This document shows, piece by piece, positions 7,518 to 14,974 of a stretch of DNA of 36,928 nt. Every line of letters begins with the position of its first letter. Position 1 is the first letter of the stretch. A model generated the notes under the pieces. That model searched no databases and had not been told where the DNA came from. It saw only the letters and a list, made by a program, of their open reading frames with translations. The DNA comes from Ignavibacterium sp. (GTDB lineage Bacteria; Bacteroidota; Ignavibacteria; Ignavibacteriales; Ignavibacteriaceae), in assembly GCA_018059515.1 (NCBI GenBank), contig JAGOXU010000004.1, forward strand, positions 1 through 36,928, given 5' to 3'. Made by a program: the position numbers and the translations under genes.

Positions 7518-8840
7518 TTACAATTCTATGATTTCATTCAATCTGTCTAATGTTGAGTTATATTCTGATGATTCAAAAATATCCTGTTTAAGAAATGATC
7601 TGAGATGACTGATTTTATTTAATGCATGATCAATCTGCGGATTGCTTCCTTTTACATAAGCGCCAATGTTTATAAGATCTTCTGCTTCTCGATAAGTAGA
7701 TAAAATTTCGTTAAAAATAATTGTTCTATCACGATGCTGCTTTGTAACTATATCAGGCATTACACGGCTAACACTTTGCAGCGGATCAACTGCGGGAAAC
7801 TGACCGCTGTTTGCAAGCTTTCTTGATAACACAATATGTCCATCAAGTATTGATCTTACCGCATCAGCAATTGGCTCCGTCATATCGTCTCCATCAACAA
7901 GTACGTTATACAAGCCTGTAATCGAACCGGAATCGGTTGTACCTGCGCGCTCTAAAAGTTTTGGAAGTGCTGCAAAAACGGATGGCGTATATCCTTTTGT
8001 TGTTGGCGGCTCACCGATTGTTAACCCAATTTCTCTCTGTGCCATTGCAAATCGTGTAACAGAATCCATCATCAATAAAACATCCATCCCAAGATCACGA
8101 AAATATTCTGCAATCGTTGTTCCGATGTATGCACCTTTTATTCTAACTAAGGCTGACTTATCACTTGTTGCTACAACCACTACTGATTTTTTTAATCCAT
8201 CTTCACCCAAATCTTTTTCGATAAATTCTCGTACTTCTCTGCCGCGCTCTCCGATAAGTGTAATTACGTTTACATCAGCGTCTGTATTTCTTGCAATCAT
8301 TCCGAGTGTTACGCTTTTACCAACGCCGCTTCCGGCAAAAATTCCAACACGCTGTCCACGCCCGACTGTCAGCAAACCATCAATTGCTCTTACCCCGGTT
8401 TGCAGAACAGAATTAATTCTTTTTCTCTCTAATGGATTTGGCGGCTCTCTATGTAATGAACGAAATGACGAAACTTTAATTTCACCTTTACCATCAATCG
8501 GATTTCCAAGTCCGTCAATCACTCTTCCAAGTAATTCTTTACCAACACCGATTGTAAACATTTTTCCGCCGGCTATTATTTCACACTTCGGTGAAATTTC
8601 GTGCACTTCACCAAGAGCGATTGATAAAACTTTGCCGTCACGAAATCCAACAACTTCACACTTGCAGACTTCTTGTCCGGCTTTATTTATGATTGTACAA
8701 ACTTCTCCAAGAGATACGTTTGGACCAACAGAAACAATAACCAAACCGATTACGTCCGTTACTTTGCCGTTAAGCTTTATTAAATCAATGTTGTTAATAC
8801 TGCTTAAATATTTATCTATGTATTGGTGCTTTAAATCCAT
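7518..8840 (-). CDS. fliI: flagellum-specific ATPase FliI
   Basis: A 440-residue AAA-type ATPase powering type III export of rod, hook and filament subunits at the cytoplasmic face of the basal body. The Walker A loop is AGSGVGKS (169-176). The Walker B strand is DVLLMMDSVTRFAMAQREIGL-like at about 255-270, with TKGYTPSVFAALPKLLERAG just after. The N-terminal beta-barrel and the RVIDGLGNPIDGKG segment are typical of FliI/YscN proteins, and the QSVSRVMPDI motif is present near the C-terminus. Length is normal. It follows fliH by 8 bases. Confidence 0.97.
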   Translation of the reverse strand: MDLKHQYIDKYLSSINNIDLIKLNGKVTDVIGLVIVSVGPNVSLGEVCTIINKAGQEVCKCEVVGFRDGKVLSIALGEVHEISPKCEIIAGGKMFTIGVGKELLGRVIDGLGNPIDGKGEIKVSSFRSLHREPPNPLERKRINSVLQTGVRAIDGLLTVGRGQRVGIFAGSGVGKSVTLGMIARNTDADVNVITLIGERGREVREFIEKDLGEDGLKKSVVVVATSDKSALVRIKGAYIGTTIAEYFRDLGMDVLLMMDSVTRFAMAQREIGLTIGEPPTTKGYTPSVFAALPKLLERAGTTDSGSITGLYNVLVDGDDMTEPIADAVRSILDGHIVLSRKLANSGQFPAVDPLQSVSRVMPDIVTKQHRDRTIIFNEILSTYREAEDLINIGAYVKGSNPQIDHALNKISHLRSFLKQDIFESSEYNSTLDRLNEIIEL

Positions 8841-8848
8841 TTAATCAT

Positions 8849-9469
8849 TTACTGATTATTAAAACCAGCATCCAGCTTTCTTTTTAATTCAGTTAATTGC
8901 GCTGAAATTCTTCCATCAGCATTTCCTATTTCACTTTCGATAAAACATCCTCCTAATTCTATTCTATCATCCTTTTCAAATTTTATTTTAGAGAATGAAT
9001 CTTTCATCTGAAATGATTTTCCTTCAACCACAATTGATTCATAATCTTTAGGATGCAATCGCACAATAATTTCGTTTGCGCCTAAAACTTTTTTAAGTGA
9101 TTCATCAAGCACATCTTTAAATATTGATTCGCGTTCAATTTCTCTTTTAAGAATCGCACCTGCTATAACAAATCCAACTTCCATTACTAATTGCTCAAAT
9201 TGTAAATTCAATTGAACCGATTTATCATTTAAATCAGAAATTAAATTATTTAGTTCAGCGTATTTTTTTAAAAGTCTTTCATTAAACTCACGTTCAAGTT
9301 TTTCTTTTAACGCTTCCTGTCCTTCTGAAAAACCTTTTGTGAACTGGTTGTGCAGTGCAACTTGAATGTTTTCTTTCTCCTGTTCCTCACTTGTTTGAAA
9401 AACAGTTGCAGCTTCTGAATAGGAAGAAATATTTATCGGACGTCTATTGATCTTAATTACATCAGACAT
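8849..9469 (-). CDS. fliH: flagellar export regulator FliH
   Basis: A 206-residue protein that binds FliI and anchors it to the C-ring. It has a central coiled coil (HNQFTKGFSEGQEALKEKLEREFNERLLKKYAELNNLISDL). The C-terminal half matches the FliH/V-ATPase E-subunit fold (LKREIERESIFKDVLDESLKKVLGANEIIVRLHPKDYESI ... ELGGCFIES). The ATG lies inside the end of fliG, with AGAGGA upstream, so it is coupled to fliG. Sequence similarity in this family is weak, but context makes the call firm. Confidence 0.9.
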   Translation of the reverse strand: MSDVIKINRRPINISSYSEAATVFQTSEEQEKENIQVALHNQFTKGFSEGQEALKEKLEREFNERLLKKYAELNNLISDLNDKSVQLNLQFEQLVMEVGFVIAGAILKREIERESIFKDVLDESLKKVLGANEIIVRLHPKDYESIVVEGKSFQMKDSFSKIKFEKDDRIELGGCFIESEIGNADGRISAQLTELKRKLDAGFNNQ

Positions 9470-10499
9470 AAACTTCCTCTTTGCCGCCTTGTATGTTCAA
9501 TGATATTTCTCCTGTTTCTTCAAGACTTTTTACTATATCAATAATCTTTGCCTGGGCAATTTCAACTTCTTTTAATTTTACCATTCCCATAAACTGCAAT
9601 TCTTCTTTTAACAGATCAGCAGCACGTTCAGACATATTTGCAAAAATTTTATTCTTAAGTTTTTCATCAGTTACTTTTAGTGATAATGCAAGATCTTTAC
9701 GATCAACTTCTTTAAGAATTTTTTGTATGTCTTTATCCTGGATGTTTATAATATCTTCAAACAAGAACATTAATCTTTTTATTTCAAGAGCAACATCGCT
9801 GTCGCGCGTATCCATTTTATCTAAAATATCCTTACTCATAGAAACGTTTAAACGATTAAGAATTGTAGCAAGTGTTTTTGTTCCACCAACTTTACTTACT
9901 GATTGACTTATAGTTGAGCCAGCCATTTCATCAACAACACGTTCAATTTGTTTTAATGTTTGTGGAGAAACTTTTCCGAGTGTTGCAATTCTATATGCAA
10001 CATCGGATCTAAATGGTTCCGGTAATTCCTTTAATGCTTCTGCAGTTTGATCCGGACTTAAATGGCAAAGTATTAATGCAATAGTCTGCGGATGTTCTTT
10101 ACTTAAAAAATTTACAAGCTGTGTTGATTCAGCTTTTTTAAGAACATCAAATCCTTTTAAAGTAGTAAGAGTTCTGACACGCTCAATAATTTCAACAGCT
10201 TTTTGTGGTCCAAAAGATTTTTCAAGAACAGCTTGTGCATATTCCAATCCGCCTTCAAGCACATATTCGCGTGCAGTAACCATGTCATAAAAATCCTGCA
10301 TCACCTTATCTACAGTTGTGGAAGGAATATTTTTTACTCGTGATATTTCTGCAGAAATTTTTTCCACCTGTTCAGGATCAAGATATTTAAAAACTGTTGA
10401 AGCTGTTTCGATGTTTAGTGCGATTAAAAGCAAAGCAGCTTTTTGAACACCGGCTATTTCTGAATGCTGAACCATTTCTTGTTTAACTGAATTATTCAT
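9462..10499 (-). CDS. fliG: flagellar motor switch protein FliG
   Basis: A 345-residue rotor protein of the C-ring that binds FliF and contacts the stator. All three domains are present: the N-terminal FliF-binding domain (AGVQKAALLLIALNIETASTVFKYLDPEQVEKISAEI); the middle domain with the EHPQ motif (LSKEHPQTIALILCHL); and the C-terminal torque domain (LMFLFEDIINIQDKDIQKILKEVDRKDLALSLK). I chose the ATG at 10499 because it overlaps the fliF stop in GATGAATAA, a coupled start. An ATG at 10517 would add six residues and overlap fliF by 26 bases; neither has a strong ribosome site. Confidence 0.95.
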   Translation of the reverse strand: MNNSVKQEMVQHSEIAGVQKAALLLIALNIETASTVFKYLDPEQVEKISAEISRVKNIPSTTVDKVMQDFYDMVTAREYVLEGGLEYAQAVLEKSFGPQKAVEIIERVRTLTTLKGFDVLKKAESTQLVNFLSKEHPQTIALILCHLSPDQTAEALKELPEPFRSDVAYRIATLGKVSPQTLKQIERVVDEMAGSTISQSVSKVGGTKTLATILNRLNVSMSKDILDKMDTRDSDVALEIKRLMFLFEDIINIQDKDIQKILKEVDRKDLALSLKVTDEKLKNKIFANMSERAADLLKEELQFMGMVKLKEVEIAQAKIIDIVKSLEETGEISLNIQGGKEEVYV

Positions 10500-12090
10500 C
10501 TTCGTGTAACCATGCATTTATAAGTTTTGCGGCTTCAGTAGGATTTTTTGTAACGTAGTTGCTAATTTTTTCCTGTCTGTTTTTCTTATTGATAGCTTCA
10601 TCAGAAATTTCATCCTCAATATCCCCAATTGGTAAAAGCTCTTTCTTCTTTCGCATATCACTTAACACTTGTGGAATCTTAGTACCGCTTTTCATGCCTG
10701 ATGAGGACATTGCAGGCTGCAGCGCATATTCCTGATTTACATTTCCAACAAAGATTTGTCCGTTTTTAAGTTTAGACATCAAACCACGAAGCAAGAATAT
10801 CGCGCCTGCAATTGCAATAATTACAAGCAGTAGGTTTGAAATTCCATCAGCATCTTCAAACCAGGTTGTACTTTGTTCAACAAATTCTGTTTCAGGAGTT
10901 GTTTGAAATGGAAGATTAACTATAGATATCTGATCGTTTCTATCTTCATCAAGTCCGACTGCATTTTTAATCAGCTCTTCTAATTTATTAATCTGCTCGG
11001 GTGAACGAGGCTGAAAAACTGTTTCAGTTACATCACCTTTTTTAACCTCTTTTGGAATATCATTTATAACTGCGGCAATACTTAAACGCGTAATGTTTCC
11101 GCTTCCCTGTACAACTCGTTCAATCGTTTTACCAATTTCATAATTTGTAGTATTGCTCTGACTGTTTTGTGCACTGGTATCACTAATACTTTTTCCTGCA
11201 TTGTTAGAAACCATTGTCTGTTCACTTACAACTACCTGCTGGTCAGGGTCATAAGTTTCCATTGTTTTTTCAACCTGATCAAAATTCAAATCAGCATTAA
11301 CCTGCACCATAGAATTTCCGTAACCAAGAATATTATCCAAAAGTGTTTGTGCTTTTTGAACTAAATAACTTTCAACAGAGTTTTTAATTTCATATTGTTT
11401 ATTGCTGGAGTACGAAATCGAACTTTCGTTATCCTCTTTCCAAAGCAGTTTGCCTTTAGTATCAATCAGTGTAATGGAGTTTGTTGATAAACCTTCAACA
11501 GCGCTTGCAACAAGGTTTACAATCGACATTGAACTTGAACGCTGTAATGCAAAATTATCTTTTAACTTTAACACGACGGAAGCTGTCGGCTGCTTTTGTT
11601 CATCACGAAAAATTGTTCTTTCCGGAAATACAATGTGAACTCTTACGCCGTCAATTCCATTAATACCAAGTATTGTTCTCGCAAGTTCACCTTCAAGCGA
11701 GCGCTTGTAGTTTAACTTTTGCATAAACTCAGACATGCCCATTGTGCTTTTATCAAACAACTCATAACCAATTGTTCCCGATGCCGGAATTCCTTTTCCC
11801 GCAAGGCTTAATCTTGTTTCGTACAGTTTATCTTTTGGAACTTGAATTGTTTTTCCATTGTCTTCAATTTTATAAGGAATTTTTTGTGCGTTCAAAAATT
11901 CAATTACTTTTGATGCATCATCAGAAGTAAGATCTGAGTACAAAGGCGAGTAAGTTGGCTGGTTAAGAAAAGTTAAAAGTACAATTAAAAGTATTGTAGT
12001 TAAAACTGCTGATCCGCCAATTAAAACTTTCTGTTGAAGTGAAAGTTGATTCAGCATTGACATTACTGCATCTGTTGGTTTTTTGTTCAT
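10492..12090 (-). CDS. fliF: flagellar MS-ring protein FliF
   Basis: A 532-residue protein that forms the membrane ring on which the flagellum is built. Membrane segments lie at about 22-43 (VLIGGSAVLTTILLIVLLTFL) and about 420-440 (NLLLVIIAIAGAIFLLRGL). Between them are the ring-building motifs (SDLTSDDASKVIEFLNAQKIPYKI, GYELFDKSTMGMSEFMQKLNYKRSLEGELARTI, VRVHIVFPE). The extreme C-terminus (AAKLINAWLHEDE) is the FliG-binding helix. Length is normal. It follows fliE by 5 bases, the standard order. Confidence 0.97.
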   Translation of the reverse strand: MNKKPTDAVMSMLNQLSLQQKVLIGGSAVLTTILLIVLLTFLNQPTYSPLYSDLTSDDASKVIEFLNAQKIPYKIEDNGKTIQVPKDKLYETRLSLAGKGIPASGTIGYELFDKSTMGMSEFMQKLNYKRSLEGELARTILGINGIDGVRVHIVFPERTIFRDEQKQPTASVVLKLKDNFALQRSSSMSIVNLVASAVEGLSTNSITLIDTKGKLLWKEDNESSISYSSNKQYEIKNSVESYLVQKAQTLLDNILGYGNSMVQVNADLNFDQVEKTMETYDPDQQVVVSEQTMVSNNAGKSISDTSAQNSQSNTTNYEIGKTIERVVQGSGNITRLSIAAVINDIPKEVKKGDVTETVFQPRSPEQINKLEELIKNAVGLDEDRNDQISIVNLPFQTTPETEFVEQSTTWFEDADGISNLLLVIIAIAGAIFLLRGLMSKLKNGQIFVGNVNQEYALQPAMSSSGMKSGTKIPQVLSDMRKKKELLPIGDIEDEISDEAINKKNRQEKISNYVTKNPTEAAKLINAWLHEDE

Positions 12091-12095
12091 AGATT

Positions 12096-12386
12096 TTATA
12101 CAGACATTCTGGTTAGTTCACGATACATATCAACTGTTTTATTTCTTATTTCCATCAACAGTTCTAAACTTGTTTTAGCTTTTTCTCCGGCAATCATTAC
12201 ATCGTGTATTTCTATTGCATCGCCGTTAATAAAACTTTGTGTTGATTTCATTGAATCGATTTGTGATTTATTTACGTCACCAATAAAATCGGTAAGTAAG
12301 TTTCCAAACTCTTCACCCGGAGCCTTTTTAGCTTCCTGCTTAATTAATAACGAGGGCAGATTTCCGCTAATTGATTCTATTGCCAT
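12096..12386 (-). CDS. fliE: flagellar hook-basal body protein FliE
   Basis: A 96-residue adaptor that joins the MS ring to the rod and is among the first proteins exported. The C-terminal region is typical: FGNLLTDFIGDVNKSQIDS, then HDVMIAGEKAKTSLELLMEIRNKTVDMYRELTRMSV. Length is normal for the family. It lies immediately ahead of fliF and 1 base after a small orphan gene. Confidence 0.93.
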   Translation of the reverse strand: MAIESISGNLPSLLIKQEAKKAPGEEFGNLLTDFIGDVNKSQIDSMKSTQSFINGDAIEIHDVMIAGEKAKTSLELLMEIRNKTVDMYRELTRMSV

Positions 12387-12387
12387 T

Positions 12388-12633
12388 TTATCCCTTCCTA
12401 TCGATGTTTGTTCCTACAGAAATTCCATTCATTTTACCAGAGCGTTCGTAGTAGTAGTATTCCATAATTTCATTTTGTTTTGCCGGATACATCTTTGCAA
12501 AAAACTTTTTTTCATCCGGATTGATATTGTCGTTTAATTCCATGGCAGCACTTTTAATATTTGCTTTGCTGCTTTTTGCATTGTTTAATCCGTACGCCGA
12601 ATAGTTACCAATTGAATTTAAGCTTACTGCCAT
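12388..12633 (-). CDS. uncharacterised 81-residue protein between flgC and fliE
   Basis: I do not recognise a family. The N-terminus (MAVSLNSIGNYSAYGLNNAK) resembles the small-residue-rich starts of exported rod proteins. The C-terminal half is denser and likely the conserved part (DEKKFFAKMYPAKQNEIMEYYYYERSGKM, then GTNIDRKG). No signal peptide or membrane segment is seen. Packing is tight: 10 bases after flgC and 1 base before fliE, so it is translated with proximal-rod genes. A rod-associated or export-related role is inference from position. Confidence 0.75.
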   Translation of the reverse strand: MAVSLNSIGNYSAYGLNNAKSSKANIKSAAMELNDNINPDEKKFFAKMYPAKQNEIMEYYYYERSGKMNGISVGTNIDRKG

Positions 12634-12643
12634 AGTTTATCTC

Positions 12644-13141
12644 CTATATCTCCAGCGAGTCTTTAGCCATTTGTTTGGACGAGTTGAACGCAGTAAGATT
12701 TGCTTCGTAGCTTCTTGTTGCTGCAATCATATCAATCATTTCATTTATTGTGTTAATGTTTGAAAGTTGAACATATCCATCTTTATTTGCATCCGGATGC
12801 TCCGGCATATAAACAATATCACCCTGTGTTGTATCATCTTTAACATTAAACTCTAATCCATTTTTTTGTGGTGTGTTAATTTCAAATGTAGATGGCGATG
12901 TAATATGATTTGAGTTTGTTGAAGCAAGTTTTATCGTACTTTTCATATCGTTAAAAGTATCATTGAACGGCATATCTTTTTGTTTAACAGTTAAAATTTT
13001 TCTGTTAACCGGTTTGCCGTCTTCAGTTCTAACAGTATTTCCGTTTGCCAGATTTTCTGCAATCAGATTCATCTTTTTTCGCTGGATGCTTAAGCCTTTA
13101 GCGCTTATTCCAAATCCTAAAAAGTTATCACCAATTTTCAA
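12644..13141 (-). CDS. flgC: flagellar proximal rod protein FlgC (TTG start)
   Basis: A 165-residue rod protein. The N-terminal motif is FGISAKGLSIQRKKMNLIAENLANGNTVRT and the C-terminal helix is NTINEMIDMIAATRSYEANLTAFNSSKQMAKDSLEI. VQLSNINTINEM matches the usual VxxSNVNxxxEM signature. No ATG lies early enough: the next Met is residue 24, inside the conserved helix. The TTG at 13141 has GGAGG six bases upstream and overlaps the flgB stop in TTGA, so it is the real start. Confidence 0.95.
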   Translation of the reverse strand: MKIGDNFLGFGISAKGLSIQRKKMNLIAENLANGNTVRTEDGKPVNRKILTVKQKDMPFNDTFNDMKSTIKLASTNSNHITSPSTFEINTPQKNGLEFNVKDDTTQGDIVYMPEHPDANKDGYVQLSNINTINEMIDMIAATRSYEANLTAFNSSKQMAKDSLEI

Positions 13142-13524
13142 AATTTACCTCCGCCTTTAATTACGTTTTGTAATCCCCTGTAGTAATCACCAATTTTCCT
13201 GGATGCAAATCTGAACTGAATTGAGTTAGCAGCAAGTTCAGACATTTCGCGATCGATATCTACATTATTAACACCGGATACATTATCAAGGGAATTATCT
13301 TTTGATATTTCAAATTCAGGTTTGTTGTTTTGATTAATCTTTAAGTGTTTGGAATTGGTGGATTTCATCTGTCCCATATTATCAGAAAGGATAGATTTAA
13401 AATCAACATCTTCTCGTTTGTAATTTTCCGTTCCGATGTTTGCAATATTTTTACTGATTACTTTATTCTTTGTAGAACAATAATCAATAAATTTTTCCAA
13501 CGATTTAATTCCCGATGACTGCAT
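13138..13524 (-). CDS. flgB: flagellar proximal rod protein FlgB
   Basis: A 128-residue rod protein and the first gene of the flagellar operon. Family marks are FIDYCSTKNKVISKNIANIGTENYKREDVDFKSIL at the N-terminus, and NNVDIDREMSELAANSIQFRFASRKI in the C-terminal helix. Length is normal. It starts 119 bases after the end of the chemotaxis operon, and a sigma-54-like promoter lies 27-43 bases before the ATG. The ribosome site is weak. Confidence 0.95.
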   Translation of the reverse strand: MQSSGIKSLEKFIDYCSTKNKVISKNIANIGTENYKREDVDFKSILSDNMGQMKSTNSKHLKINQNNKPEFEISKDNSLDNVSGVNNVDIDREMSELAANSIQFRFASRKIGDYYRGLQNVIKGGGKF

Positions 13525-13550
13525 ATTCTTTATCTTTTTAGGTATGAAAA

Positions 13551-13567
13551 GACAAGAATAGTACCAG
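13551..13567 (-). promoter_or_regulatory. possible sigma-54 promoter of the flagellar operon
   Basis: On the minus strand the sequence reads CTGGTACTATTCTTGTC. The sigma-54 consensus is TGGCACG-N4-TTGC. TGG, AC and TTG match with exact spacing; the first C is T and the final C is T. A start site would fall near 13540, giving a leader of about 15 bases before flgB. Only a short consensus supports it. Confidence 0.4.
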
Positions 13568-13643
13568 CGAAAAATCTATTAAAATTGCTGTTATTTGCAG
13601 GAAATTGAAAGATGATTGGCTAAAAGTAAACAGTTGTCAGTTA

Positions 13644-13889
13644 TTACTCAGAGTAATCTAATGTTAAAGATTTTGTTTGACCGCAAGAACAAATAAACTT
13701 TATTTCTTTGATGTTGTTTTCAGCATCTTTAGTTAAAACTATTTTTATTCCTTCTGCATGATCTTCTTCAAAACAAATTTTTGAACTACCGGTAATCTGA
13801 ACATCTTCGGCTTTTATCAAACCGGATTTTCTTGCACCGTTTTTACAAGTAACTGAATTAAAGATTGCTTCTTCCATTAAATCGTTCAT
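13644..13889 (-). CDS. uncharacterised 81-residue protein after cheB
   Basis: Not recognised. The ATG at 13889 overlaps the cheB stop (ATGA); a TTG at 13898 is also in frame but less likely. The protein has two parts: an N-terminal helix (MNDLMEEAIFNSVTCKNGARKSG) and a beta-rich second half (SSKICFEEDHAEGIKIVLTKD ... IKEIKFICSCGQTKSLTLDYSE). Four cysteines are present, two as CSC near the end, which could bind metal or form a disulfide. It is the last gene of the chemotaxis operon, so a role in signalling or motility is inferred from coupling alone. Confidence 0.7.
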   Translation of the reverse strand: MNDLMEEAIFNSVTCKNGARKSGLIKAEDVQITGSSKICFEEDHAEGIKIVLTKDAENNIKEIKFICSCGQTKSLTLDYSE

Positions 13890-14974
13890 ATCGTACAAGC
13901 CTTATTTATTGCATTTGAAATATGATCAAGCGGTAAAACTAAATCGGCATAACCAGCATCTATAATTGCTTTAGGCATACCGTAAACCACACAAGAATCT
14001 TCATCCTGTGCGATTGAATAACCGCCTATCATTTTTAATTCTTTTATTGAATCTGCGCCGTCTCTTCCCATTCCTGTCATAATAACACCGAGCGCATATT
14101 TTTTATAAACTTTAACAACGGAGTTCATCATCACATCAACAGAGGGACGATGAAGCGTATCCGGCGGTGTATCCGAAATTGAAATCACCGGATGGTTATT
14201 GCCTGTTTTTTCAACCGTCATGTGAAATCCGCCCGGAGCAATATAAACAACACCGCCTCTAACAATTTCTTTATCAGCAGCTTCTTTAACTTCAACTTCA
14301 CTAAGTCCGTTTAATCTTTCCGCAAGTGATTTTGTAAACTTTGGTGGCATGTGCTGCACAATAAATATTGGTATAGATAAACTTTTAGAAATATTAGGAA
14401 TAACTTTTTGAAGCGACATTGGTCCGCCGGTAGAAACACCAAGGGCAATTGCACGATAACCAATTTGCGGAATTGATTTGTTTAAGTAATCCTGCTTTGC
14501 TGCAGATGTTTCAGAAAATTTTTTATTAAAACTAAGATTTTGAATTCTCTGTAATCTTAAACTTAAAGAACGCTGACTTACAATCGCTTTAACTTTGGCA
14601 ACAAGATCTTCTTTTATTTTTATGATGTTAACATTTACAAAAGAAAGTTCTTTTGGGATAAAATCTACTGCGCCATATTCTAAAGCCTTCAAGGTATCTT
14701 TAGCACCTTCTGTTGTAAGCGAGCTTACCATTAAAACCGGCGTTGGGTGTTCCTTCATTATTTTTTGAAGTGCAGTAAGTCCATCCATTCTTGGCATTTC
14801 AATATCCATTGTAACGATGTCAGGCAATTTTAATTTTACCATTTCAACGCCTTCAACTCCATCTCTTGCAGTTGCTACAACTTCAATTTCGCCTGAGCTT
14901 TCCAGCATTATGGAAAGTGATTTTCTCATAAAAGCAGAATCATCAACTACAACGGCTGTTATTTTTCTTGTCAT
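13886..14974 (-). CDS. cheB: chemotaxis protein-glutamate methylesterase/deamidase CheB
   Basis: A 362-residue enzyme that removes methyl groups from (and deamidates) chemoreceptor residues, activated by CheA. The receiver domain has acidic pair D11/D12, phospho-acceptor D57 (VTMDIEMP) and K108 (PKE). The esterase domain carries the catalytic triad: S181 in ALGVSTGGP, H208 in VQHMPP, and the Asp in GVIMTGMGRDG near 300. Length is normal. The ATG overlaps the cheA stop (ATGA). Confidence 0.97.
   Translation of the reverse strand: MTRKITAVVVDDSAFMRKSLSIMLESSGEIEVVATARDGVEGVEMVKLKLPDIVTMDIEMPRMDGLTALQKIMKEHPTPVLMVSSLTTEGAKDTLKALEYGAVDFIPKELSFVNVNIIKIKEDLVAKVKAIVSQRSLSLRLQRIQNLSFNKKFSETSAAKQDYLNKSIPQIGYRAIALGVSTGGPMSLQKVIPNISKSLSIPIFIVQHMPPKFTKSLAERLNGLSEVEVKEAADKEIVRGGVVYIAPGGFHMTVEKTGNNHPVISISDTPPDTLHRPSVDVMMNSVVKVYKKYALGVIMTGMGRDGADSIKELKMIGGYSIAQDEDSCVVYGMPKAIIDAGYADLVLPLDHISNAINKACTI

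Noticed and set aside
8125-8844. 239-residue plus-strand frame opposite fliI
   Set aside because: It is wholly antisense to a well-conserved ATPase, with no domain or ribosome site; a shadow of codon use.
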